5,992 nt of DNA from Candidatus Acetothermia bacterium (GCA_028275205.1 JAPWVB010000069.1:1-5992), one strand, 5' to 3'; numbered from the stretch's first letter, positions 1-5,747 are shown. Numbers and translations are program-made. Notes: generated from the sequence alone by a model not told the origin.

Positions 1-1
1 T

Positions 2-622
2 GTGTTGCTGTCGGAGTTCGTCACGGGCTTGGTCGCCGCGGGGTTCCATCACACGTATCAGAATGTGAGCTTTCGCCGAGATTCGTTAGACTCTCGAGTC
101 GCCCTCGTGCTCATGCTCATCGGCATCGTCGGGGCGATAATCGCTGTGTCTGTTGCTGTTCATCTGCCCGGCTGGGTGATCCAAGTCTATATCGGGATCC
201 TCGTGCTCGCTTTAGGGGTCTTCGTGCTCGTCACCCCCTCGGGGAGTCAGAGATTTTCGTGGGGGCGACTGGTGGGGATCGGGCTGCTGAGCTCATTTAA
301 TAAAGGGCTGAGCGGCGGGGGCTACGGCCCTATAATTACTGCTGGACAAATCCTCGCGGGACTCAACCCCAAAGCCGCCGTGGGCATCACGAGTCTTTCG
401 GAGGGGATCGTCTCGCTCGTCGGCGTCGTGATGTATTGGGCGACGGTGCGCGGGCTGGAGTGGTCGCTCGCTCTCCCGATTCTCGTCGGCGCTATCATCT
501 CGACGCCTCTCGCTGCGTTCACCGTGCAGAAGCTCCCCATGCGCTCGCTGAGATTTCTGATCGCGCTCTTGGCGATCACCTTGGGGATCGTAACTCTTCT
601 GCGCGCTATGTCTGCTAACTAG
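2..622 (+). CDS. TauE/SafE-family membrane transporter, 5' end missing
   Basis: Polytopic inner-membrane protein of the TauE/SafE (DUF81) family, whose members are proposed exporters of sulfite or other small organic or sulfur anions. Visible are about six hydrophobic segments, roughly residues 33-53, 59-77, 88-98, 122-147, 153-172 and 183-203. Between the third and fourth lies the family-like stretch FNKGLSGGGYGPIITAGQ (residues 99-116), followed by NPKAAVGITSLSEG. The frame is open to the window edge. The family is usually about 240-270 residues and only 206 are present, so the GTG at base 2 is probably an internal codon and some 40-60 N-terminal residues lie outside. It ends with TAG 620-622. 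The gene is 224 bp from dnaA, which has its own promoter, so it is probably not part of the replication operon. Family assignment is good; the substrate cannot be told. Confidence 0.85.
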   Translation: MLLSEFVTGLVAAGFHHTYQNVSFRRDSLDSRVALVLMLIGIVGAIIAVSVAVHLPGWVIQVYIGILVLALGVFVLVTPSGSQRFSWGRLVGIGLLSSFNKGLSGGGYGPIITAGQILAGLNPKAAVGITSLSEGIVSLVGVVMYWATVRGLEWSLALPILVGAIISTPLAAFTVQKLPMRSLRFLIALLAITLGIVTLLRAMSAN

Positions 623-782
623 GGTGATCAATTTCCTGCAAAATCCCCGGCACGTTTTCTCAACGAGCAAACTTCCCTGTCGCACCCCGGCTCGCTGTAC
701 TCCGTCGGAACTCTGCAGCGGCGCGGCGCAGAAAAATCCCTTAGAATCATAATTTTCTCGTTGTGCCTCCGCAGGATCCGAC

Positions 783-812
783 TTGACAACCCCCGGCGAT
801 CTCTGCTATGCT
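783..812 (+). promoter_or_regulatory. Sigma-70 type promoter of dnaA (extended -10)
   Basis: A perfect -35 box TTGACA (783-788), an 18-bp spacer and a -10 box TATGCT (807-812) preceded by TG at 804-805, giving an extended -10. The predicted start site is near 819, about 28 nt before the dnaA ATG. It should drive dnaA and, by the tight spacing, recF, dciA and the glycosyltransferase. Its position also fixes the 5' limit of dnaA. This is sequence matching only; no transcript data. Confidence 0.75.
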
Positions 813-831
813 GTGAGCACCTACCAGCACC

Positions 832-837
832 AGGGGT
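832..837 (+). promoter_or_regulatory. Ribosome binding site of dnaA
   Basis: AGGGGT lies 9 nt before the ATG at 847, a moderate match to the Shine-Dalgarno sequence. The in-frame TAG at 838-840, between this site and the ATG, blocks any upstream extension of the reading frame. This start therefore decides that the protein lacks the N-terminal DnaA domain. Confidence 0.55.
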
Positions 838-846
838 TAGCAAACG

Positions 847-1917
847 ATGCGATCAGAAGCGGCTTTGCGAGACTATCCCCAGGCTGTTGTTCCGTCGCTG
901 CGGCCTGAGTACACGTTCGCGCGTTTTGTGCGCGGCGAGAGCAATAGATTAGCATACGCCGCTTCCCTTGCGGTCGCGGAGAACCCCGCGCGCGCCTATA
1001 ACCCGCTGTTTATCTACAGCGCCTCAGGGCTGGGCAAGACCCATCTGCTCCATGCGATCGGAAACGAAGCCGCGCGGCGCGCGCCCTGGCTCAAGATCCT
1101 CTACGTCACGTGCGAGCGCTTCGCTACTGACTTCTACCGCGCGCTCCACGAGAACAAGACCGCACAATTCCGTAAGCTCTACCGCACCGCTGACATTCTC
1201 TTGCTCGACGATGTGCACTTCCTGCGCGAGAAGACCGCCACCCAAGAGGAGCTCTTTCACACGTTCAACGATCTCTACCAGCGGGGCAAGCAGATCGTGC
1301 TGACCTCGGACCGTCCCCCGGAAGAGCTGCCCCATCTCCATGCGGGGCTCATCTCGCGCTTCCGCGGGGGTCTGGTCGCTGACATTCAACCGCCTGATTT
1401 TGCCACGCGTCTGGCGATCTTGCGCGCCAAAGCCGAAGAACTGCAGCTCGATATCCCCCCAGAGCTGCTCACATACATTGCGGAGCGGGTATGCTCGAAC
1501 GTGCGCGCCTTAGAAGGAGCATTGGTTCGGATAACGGCGACCCTCGCCTTAAACGGCCATGAGCTCTCTCAAGAAGCCCTGGCAGCAGTGCTCCCACCAC
1601 CGCCGAGCCCTCCCCCCATCACCCCGGAGCTCATCAAGCACGAAGTCGCAAGGTATTATAAAGTCAGCGTTGAAGACCTTGAGGGCAACAGTCGGGAACG
1701 ACGGGTCGTCTGCGCGCGCCAGATCGCGATCTATCTTGCGCGCGAGCTGATGGATCTCTCCTTCCCCGCCCTGGGCGTGCTCTTTGGCGGGCGCGATCAC
1801 AGCACGATCATGCATGCGTATCGTCGGGCCAAAGCTCTCGCCGAAAGCCCGCTCTTCGCCGGGGAGATCGCCCAGCTGAAGGCCCAGCTATTCGAAAAGG
1901 CGCGCCGCCCCCAGTAA
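847..1917 (+). CDS. dnaA: DnaA-family replication initiator lacking domain I
   Basis: ATP-dependent chromosomal replication initiator that binds DnaA boxes and opens the origin. Its 356 residues correspond to domains III and IV only; common DnaA proteins are about 440-470. AAA+ domain, about residues 20-247: P-loop SASGLGKT (58-65), Walker B LLLDD (118-122), sensor I TSDR (153-156), arginine finger in SRF (R171), sensor II in SNVRALEGA (R220). A proline-rich linker (250-260) joins the DNA-binding domain, which carries the signature GGRDHSTIMHA (314-324). There is no helicase-interacting domain I and no domain II linker. An in-frame stop at 838-840 and the promoter at 783-812 show that this is not a mis-called start. 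Two residues are odd: the first P-loop Gly is Ser58, and the usual box VII Arg four residues before the arginine finger is Gly167. It has a DNA-binding domain, so it is not an Hda-type regulator. It could be the only initiator or a second, short DnaA. First gene of the operon. Confidence 0.93.
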   Translation: MRSEAALRDYPQAVVPSLRPEYTFARFVRGESNRLAYAASLAVAENPARAYNPLFIYSASGLGKTHLLHAIGNEAARRAPWLKILYVTCERFATDFYRALHENKTAQFRKLYRTADILLLDDVHFLREKTATQEELFHTFNDLYQRGKQIVLTSDRPPEELPHLHAGLISRFRGGLVADIQPPDFATRLAILRAKAEELQLDIPPELLTYIAERVCSNVRALEGALVRITATLALNGHELSQEALAAVLPPPPSPPPITPELIKHEVARYYKVSVEDLEGNSRERRVVCARQIAIYLARELMDLSFPALGVLFGGRDHSTIMHAYRRAKALAESPLFAGEIAQLKAQLFEKARRPQ

Positions 1918-1920
1918 AAT
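1915..1920 (+). promoter_or_regulatory. Possible internal -10 box upstream of recF
   Basis: TAAAAT (1915-1920) overlaps the dnaA stop codon and matches the -10 consensus at five of six positions. An 18-bp spacer separates it from a poor -35 candidate TTCGAA (1891-1896). The A of the recF ATG is ten bases after the last base of the box, and no Shine-Dalgarno precedes the ATG, so a leaderless or near-leaderless recF transcript is possible. The alternative is translational coupling with dnaA across the 12-nt gap. Confidence 0.3.
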
Positions 1921-1929
1921 ATCTTTAGA

Positions 1930-3024
1930 ATGAAGATCGAGCGTCTCGCTCTCTATAACTTTCGCAACCTTGGGCCTACGGAGCTCGTCCCTGCCGCCGG
2001 GCTGAATCTCATCGTGGGGCCCAACGCCGCGGGCAAGAGCAACCTCTGCGAGGCCGTCTATTACGCAGCTAAAGGGTGGCTGCTCAAGGGCGAGCGCCAG
2101 CGCGATGTGATCGCCTGGGGGGCTCACGAAGCAGTGCTTGAGCTCACCGTCAACGGCGACCATGTGCGTATCCATCTCAACGGGCGAGCGCGCGCAAAGA
2201 CTATAGAACTCAATCGAGAGAAGAAGACCCAAAGCGAAGTAAGCGCCCTGGTGCGCGTGGTGCTCTTCACCCCCGATGAGCTGCAAATCATCAAGGGGCG
2301 CCCGGAAGCGCGCCGGCGCTTCCTCGATCGCAGCATCGCCGAGCTCTCTCGAGAGTATAGATATATCGTGCTCGAGTACGAGCAGACCCTCCAGCGCAAG
2401 AACGCCTTGCTGCGCCAAGGCACGCCCAATCCCGATGTGCTCGAGGTCTTCAACGAAGAGCTGATAGCCCGCGGCAGCCGAATCATCACCCAAAGAATCG
2501 AATATCTCAAAACACTCAACAAGACCCTTTCTCAGCACTATCGAGCTATTGCGGGACGAGCTTCTGAACTGACTGTGACGTATGAGACGCCTCTCGATCT
2601 GTCATCGGGCGATGTGCGCGCTCAGCTCGCTCGGCTCATCGCGCAAGCTGCTCCTCAAGAGATCCAGCGGGGCATGGCGCTTGTGGGCCCGCATCGCGAT
2701 GACATGCGCTTTGATCTTGATGGCCACGACCTGAGGCGCTTCGGCTCCCAAGGCGAACAGAAATCCGCCCTCTGTGCTATGCTCTTGGCCCAGCTCGATC
2801 TGTATTATCAGCGCTTCGGGGATTACCCAATCTTGCTCTTAGACGACATCCTCTCTGAGCTCGATAGCCGGAGATTCCAGCGGCTCTTGCAGCTGCTCCC
2901 TGCGGGAGTTCAGATATTCCTTGCGCATACGGTCACAGAGATAAGCGAGCTTCATCCCGCCGTGCGCACGGCCGCTCAACGAATCTTTCTGATCGAGGGC
3001 GGAAAGGTCTCGGTGGCCCTATGA
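1930..3024 (+). CDS. recF: DNA replication and repair protein RecF
   Basis: SMC/ABC-type ATPase that, with RecO and RecR, loads RecA at single-strand gaps and stalled forks. The length of 364 residues is normal for RecF. It opens with the typical N-terminus MKIERLALYNFRN. Walker A is GPNAAGKS (30-37). A family motif spans about 115-133, including IIKGRPEARRRFLD, and GPHRDD is at 253-258. The ABC signature region is GSQGEQKS (272-279) and Walker B with the D-loop is ILLLDDILSELD (301-312). A coiled-coil-like helical arm lies around 137-210. It begins 12 nt after dnaA with no Shine-Dalgarno, and its last four bases overlap the next start (ATGA). dnaN, which usually lies between dnaA and recF, is absent here. 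Confidence 0.97.
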   Translation: MKIERLALYNFRNLGPTELVPAAGLNLIVGPNAAGKSNLCEAVYYAAKGWLLKGERQRDVIAWGAHEAVLELTVNGDHVRIHLNGRARAKTIELNREKKTQSEVSALVRVVLFTPDELQIIKGRPEARRRFLDRSIAELSREYRYIVLEYEQTLQRKNALLRQGTPNPDVLEVFNEELIARGSRIITQRIEYLKTLNKTLSQHYRAIAGRASELTVTYETPLDLSSGDVRAQLARLIAQAAPQEIQRGMALVGPHRDDMRFDLDGHDLRRFGSQGEQKSALCAMLLAQLDLYYQRFGDYPILLLDDILSELDSRRFQRLLQLLPAGVQIFLAHTVTEISELHPAVRTAAQRIFLIEGGKVSVAL

Positions 3025-3557
3025 TCGAGTCAGCTCTCATTGAGAAAGTTCTGCGCAAGCATGGCTTGCTCGAGATCTATCGCGAGCAAGAGCCAGCGCT
3101 GCTGTGGGAGAAGATTGTAGGCCCATGGGTCGCTCGTTTCGCTCAGCCGATTTGGGTACACCAGGGCGTGCTCTTCGTCGCCGTGCCCAATCATATTGTG
3201 CAGCACGAGTTTTCGCTCCTCCGTGAGGAGTTCAAGAAAAAACTCAACGAAGCGCTCGGAGGCGAGCGCGTGCGCGAGATCCGTTTTCGTGTCGAGAGCT
3301 TCCCTAAGACATCATCGGTGCTCTCGATCGATCAGATTGAGCTGACGCCCGCCGAAGAGCGCGAGATCGAAGAGCTTGCGGCTGACGTCTCTGACCCTCA
3401 GCTGCGCTCTGCTCTGACTCAGCTCATGAAGAACGCGAAGAGAATAGAGAGAGCGCGCCAGCAGTTGGGCTGGAAGCCCTGCCCGCGCTGCGGTGCGCTC
3501 TGCGAGCAGAATTTCTGCCCACTGTGTGCTCGCTCGTTCGAGGAGGAAGAGCCATGA
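3021..3557 (+). CDS. DUF721/DciA-like protein with C-terminal zinc ribbon
   Basis: Predicted nucleic-acid-binding protein of the DUF721 (DciA, COG5512) family. DciA is the ancestral bacterial factor that assists loading or operation of the replicative helicase DnaB where DnaC or DnaI is absent. The KH-like DUF721 domain covers about residues 5-92, with the expected WEKIVG (29-34), FAQPIWVHQGVLFVAV and a closing beta strand VREIRFRV. A charged helical linker (about 108-150) leads to a zinc-ribbon-like end with Cys 154, 157, 166 and 169 (CPRC, eight residues, CPLC); a further Cys is at 161. The last residues FEEEEP are encoded by bases that also form the Shine-Dalgarno of the next gene. Both ends overlap their neighbours by ATGA, indicating translational coupling. 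Assignment to DUF721 is strong; a helicase-loading role is inferred from the family and from linkage to dnaA and recF. Confidence 0.85.
   Translation: MIESALIEKVLRKHGLLEIYREQEPALLWEKIVGPWVARFAQPIWVHQGVLFVAVPNHIVQHEFSLLREEFKKKLNEALGGERVREIRFRVESFPKTSSVLSIDQIELTPAEEREIEELAADVSDPQLRSALTQLMKNAKRIERARQQLGWKPCPRCGALCEQNFCPLCARSFEEEEP
3541..3546 (+). promoter_or_regulatory. Strong ribosome binding site of the glycosyltransferase
   Basis: AGGAGG seven nt before ATG 3554, within the last codons of the DUF721 gene. It selects ATG 3554, which gives the classic N-terminus MKIGIFTDTF, over the in-frame ATG at 3524, which would add ten residues not typical of the family. Confidence 0.85.
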
Positions 3558-4696
3558 AGATCGGGATCTTCACCGATACGTTCACACCGCAGATCAACGG
3601 GGTCACCAGCATCCTCGAGGAGCTCGATCGCGTGCTCTCTCGAGCTGGCCATGACGTCTATATCTTCGCCCCGGCGTACTCGCGCGCGCAACGGAGCGAG
3701 AACGGCCGGATCTTCCGGTTCCCTGCCCTCACCGCGTACTTTCACAAGGACAGCCGCATCGTCATCCCCTACGATCGTCGGGCGTTCTCCGTCTTCCCCA
3801 AGCTCGATGTCGTCTACAGCCATACCCCAGTCTCGATGGGGCTCTTGGCGATCCGCGTCGCCCGGAAGTATCATCTTCCTCATGTGCATACGTACCACAC
3901 GCTCTTCACGGAGTATTTGCACTATCTGCCCAGGCTGATTCGCCCCACTCGTCGGATGGCCGAGCGCATGAGCGCGGCCTTCTGTAATCGCTGCGATGCG
4001 ATCACGACTCCCTCACAAGCTATGAAAGAAGAGCTGGTGCGCTATGGCGTCCACAAGCCCATCTATGTTCTGCCCTTCGGGGTGGATATGGAGCCGTTCG
4101 AGCGCCCCATAAAAGTTGACGCGCGTCGCGCCCTGAACCTTGCCCCTGATGAGTTCTTCTTGCTGTACGCGGGGCGCTTGGGGATTGAGAAGAATTTGCA
4201 CTTTCTCCTCCGGGCGTTTCGGGTGCTTCTCGATCGGTGGAAGGGGCCAGGGGCGGTGCGGCTGGTGCTCGCTGGGGGGGGTCCGCATCAGCCGATCTTC
4301 GAGCAGTATGCGCGCGAGCTTGGGCTAGGGGACCGCGTGCTCTTCACGGGGTTCATCCCGCGTGAGGAGCTTGTAGACTATTATCGCGCTGCGGATCTGT
4401 TCGTCTTCGCTTCCAAGACTGAAACTCAAGGGCTGGTCCTGATGGAGGCGATGGCTGCGGGGCTGCCCGCGGTCGTCGTGCGCGCCATGGGGGTCACGGA
4501 TGTCGTCTTCGATGGCGAGACAGGGGTGCTCGTCCCCGAGGACGAATCTCTGTTCGCCCAGACGGTGATAGAGCTCTTGCAAGACCCGCAGCGCCGCTCC
4601 CAGCTCCATCAAGGGGCGGTTCGCAAGGCCCATGAGATGAGCATCCAACAGTCAGCCGCGCGGTTGCTCCAGATATTTTCGGAGCTGCGGGGGTGA
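3554..4696 (+). CDS. GT4-family glycosyltransferase, diacylglycerol glucosyltransferase-like
   Basis: Retaining GT-B fold glycosyltransferase of family GT4 (380 residues), probably acting at the inner face of the cytoplasmic membrane on a lipid acceptor. The N-terminus MKIGIFTDTFTPQINGV is the glycine-rich acceptor-side motif. HTYHTLFTEYLHY (112-124) resembles the family of 1,2-diacylglycerol 3-glucosyltransferases and related mannosyltransferases. The donor domain shows PFGVDMEPF (174-182), YAGRLGIEKNL (205-215), GGGP (241-244) and the EX7E pair E290 and E298 in TETQGLVLMEA. There is no signal peptide; basic and aromatic patches around 117-145 could bind membrane. ATG 3554 overlaps the DUF721 stop and has a strong Shine-Dalgarno. 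A sugar-lipid role is inferred from motifs; donor and acceptor are not determinable. Being last in a dnaA-recF-dciA operon may reflect growth-linked membrane synthesis or only gene packing. Confidence 0.88.
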   Translation: MKIGIFTDTFTPQINGVTSILEELDRVLSRAGHDVYIFAPAYSRAQRSENGRIFRFPALTAYFHKDSRIVIPYDRRAFSVFPKLDVVYSHTPVSMGLLAIRVARKYHLPHVHTYHTLFTEYLHYLPRLIRPTRRMAERMSAAFCNRCDAITTPSQAMKEELVRYGVHKPIYVLPFGVDMEPFERPIKVDARRALNLAPDEFFLLYAGRLGIEKNLHFLLRAFRVLLDRWKGPGAVRLVLAGGGPHQPIFEQYARELGLGDRVLFTGFIPREELVDYYRAADLFVFASKTETQGLVLMEAMAAGLPAVVVRAMGVTDVVFDGETGVLVPEDESLFAQTVIELLQDPQRRSQLHQGAVRKAHEMSIQQSAARLLQIFSELRG

Positions 4697-4705
4697 GGGC
4701 CCTGC

Positions 4706-4734
4706 GGGACATTGGGCAGTTCAATCAGTATAAT
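4706..4734 (+). promoter_or_regulatory. Promoter of the NHL-repeat gene
   Basis: A perfect -10 box TATAAT (4729-4734) lies 17 bp after GGGACA (4706-4711), which matches the -35 consensus at its last four positions. The predicted start near 4741 would leave a leader of about 15 nt containing the strong RBS. This implies that the NHL gene is expressed independently of the upstream operon, although read-through is likely because no terminator is visible. Confidence 0.7.
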
Positions 4735-4742
4735 ACTGCAGC

Positions 4743-4750
4743 AAAGGAGG
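4743..4750 (+). promoter_or_regulatory. Ribosome binding site of the NHL-repeat gene
   Basis: AAAGGAGG five nt before ATG 4756, almost the full anti-Shine-Dalgarno complement. It supports ATG 4756 over the in-frame GTG at 4693 that overlaps the glycosyltransferase stop, and it places the signal peptide at the very N-terminus. Confidence 0.85.
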
Positions 4751-4755
4751 CGTCC

Positions 4756-5709
4756 ATGCGCAGACTGCTGACGTTCATCGTCGTAGGTTTCTTGATGGTC
4801 GCCGTCGCACGCGCTCAGGGGGGTACGCCCGTCTTTCTCATGGCCTGGGGGCAGCAAGGCACTAGAGAGGGGCAGTTCAATGCCCCCGAAGGGATCGCCG
4901 TAGACGGCGAGGGCAACGTCTACGTCGCGGACACGGAGAACCATAGGGTGCAGAAGTTCGACGCCAACGGGAAGTTCCTCCTGCAGTGGGGCTCCAAGGG
5001 TGCTAATAATGGGCAGTTTGAGAGCCCAAGCGGCATCGCCCTCGACAAGGAGAACAACGTCTACGTCGCCGATACGTTCAACCATCGCATCCAGAAGTTT
5101 GACAAGAACGGAAAATTTCTTGGGAAGTGGGGCACGCCCTGCGAGCTGCAGTCTGGGAAGGGCTGTGTGGACCCCGATGGGCCAGGACCGCTCCAGCCGG
5201 GCGATGGGCAGTTCAACCTCCCTGTAGGAATTGCTTTCGATCAAGAGGGCAATCTCTACGTCACTGATGCGTTCAATCACCGGGTGCAGAAGTTCAGCCC
5301 CACGGGGAAATTTTTAGGCAAATTTGGGGTCTTCGGCACCGGGGACGGGCAGTTCAACATCACCGCGGGGATCGCCCTCGATAAAGACGGCAATATCTAC
5401 GTTTCGGACAATAAAAACGACCGAGTGCAGAAGTTCGACCCTACGGGAAAGTTCTTAGGGGGATTGGGCGCCCCCATGCGCCGCCCCTATCACTTGGCCG
5501 TAGATAAGACGAATCGCATCTATGTCGTAGACCAAGGGAACAATCGCATCCAAGTCTTCGACGAGACGGGAAAGTTTCTCTTGGCATGGGGCAAAGAGGG
5601 CGCAGCCCCAGGGGAGTTCCAAGCCCCCAAGGGCATCGCGATCTTTCAGAATTTTATCTATATCGCTGACTCCGATAACCATCGAATACAAAAGTTCGAG
5701 TGGCGCTAG
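4756..5709 (+). CDS. Secreted NHL-repeat six-bladed beta-propeller protein
   Basis: Exported 317-residue protein made almost entirely of NHL repeats. A signal peptide (basic MRR, hydrophobic core about 4-17) ends in ARA with likely cleavage after residue 20. Six repeats follow, starting near residues 27, 74, 121, 187, 234 and 274. Each has the pattern FL..WG, G.F..P.GIA.D, G.(I/V)YVAD and NHR(I/V)QKFD, predicting a closed six-bladed propeller. Blade 3 carries an insertion (about 127-149) containing C129 and C137, the only two cysteines in the protein, so a disulfide is plausible after export. Blade 5 is shorter and lacks the G.F..P loop. There is no anchor or catalytic domain, so a binding or scaffold role outside the cytoplasm is likely, but the ligand is unknown. 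A longer form from GTG 4693 would bury the signal peptide behind 21 residues and is less likely. Confidence 0.9.
   Translation: MRRLLTFIVVGFLMVAVARAQGGTPVFLMAWGQQGTREGQFNAPEGIAVDGEGNVYVADTENHRVQKFDANGKFLLQWGSKGANNGQFESPSGIALDKENNVYVADTFNHRIQKFDKNGKFLGKWGTPCELQSGKGCVDPDGPGPLQPGDGQFNLPVGIAFDQEGNLYVTDAFNHRVQKFSPTGKFLGKFGVFGTGDGQFNITAGIALDKDGNIYVSDNKNDRVQKFDPTGKFLGGLGAPMRRPYHLAVDKTNRIYVVDQGNNRIQVFDETGKFLLAWGKEGAAPGEFQAPKGIAIFQNFIYIADSDNHRIQKFEWR
4834..5703 (+). repeat. Six tandem NHL-repeat coding units
   Basis: In-frame tandem units at about 4834-4962, 4975-5103, 5116-5295, 5314-5439, 5455-5562 and 5575-5700. The common unit is 47 codons (141 bp). Unit 3 is lengthened by the cysteine-containing insertion and unit 5 is shortened. 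DNA similarity is local: the bases encoding the VQKFD or IQKFD strand and the following glycine turn (for example GTGCAGAAGTTCGAC) recur with few changes, while the variable loops differ. This fits old internal duplication with conserved blade strands, not a recent expansion. Confidence 0.85.
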
Positions 5710-5712
5710 GGC

Positions 5713-5741
5713 TTGCGCGCCCCTTGGGACATCGCTAGAAT
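5713..5741 (+). promoter_or_regulatory. Promoter of hslV, probably leaderless
   Basis: TTGCGC (5713-5718), a 17-bp spacer and TAGAAT (5736-5741). The -35 matches three of six positions and the -10 five of six. A transcription start seven bases after the -10 falls on G5748, the first base of the hslV GTG. No Shine-Dalgarno precedes that codon, so a leaderless mRNA is the simplest reading. Confidence 0.5.
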
Positions 5742-5747
5742 GTCAGT

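Larger units (their letters stand above)
623..846 (+). other. Intergenic region upstream of dnaA
   Basis: A 224-bp gap without a convincing gene. It holds the dnaA promoter (783-812) and a short AT-rich patch (about 731-757) in an otherwise GC-rich setting. An imperfect inverted repeat with arms near 704-735 and 753-782 flanks that patch and ends one base before the -35 box. A 10-bp-spaced direct repeat AGCACC (816-821 and 826-831) sits at the predicted transcription start. I found no TTATNCACA-type DnaA box on either strand and no iteron array, so there is no positive evidence for oriC here. No stem followed by a T-run was seen after the transporter gene. Confidence 0.6.

Noticed and set aside
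712..732. Hairpin TCTGC...GCAGA as a terminator for the transporter gene
   Set aside because: It is followed by an A-run, not a T-run, on the + strand, and no gene ends there on the minus strand.
761..952. 63-codon + strand frame overlapping the dnaA start
   Set aside because: Arg- and Cys-rich with no domain; it spans the dnaA promoter and runs out of frame into dnaA.
1010..1018. TTATCTACA, one mismatch from a DnaA box
   Set aside because: It is isolated and lies in codons for the conserved LFIY strand of the DnaA AAA+ domain, so coding constraint explains it.
1888..2538. 216-codon minus-strand frame
   Set aside because: Antisense to recF, which has full family motifs; the minus frame shows no recognisable domain.
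4693..4755. Upstream GTG start for the NHL gene, overlapping the glycosyltransferase stop
   Set aside because: The promoter and the strong RBS lie inside this extension, and it would place 21 residues before a clear signal peptide.
4609..5280. Long minus-strand reading frame with a repetitive ISDVEIALLIE-like pattern
   Set aside because: It is the antisense of the NHL-repeat gene. Its periodicity mirrors the propeller repeats, and the + strand has a signal peptide, RBS and promoter.
5702..5721. GGCGC...GCGCC stem after the NHL gene as a terminator
   Set aside because: Only five base pairs with a 10-nt loop and no T-tract; it overlaps the hslV -35 region.
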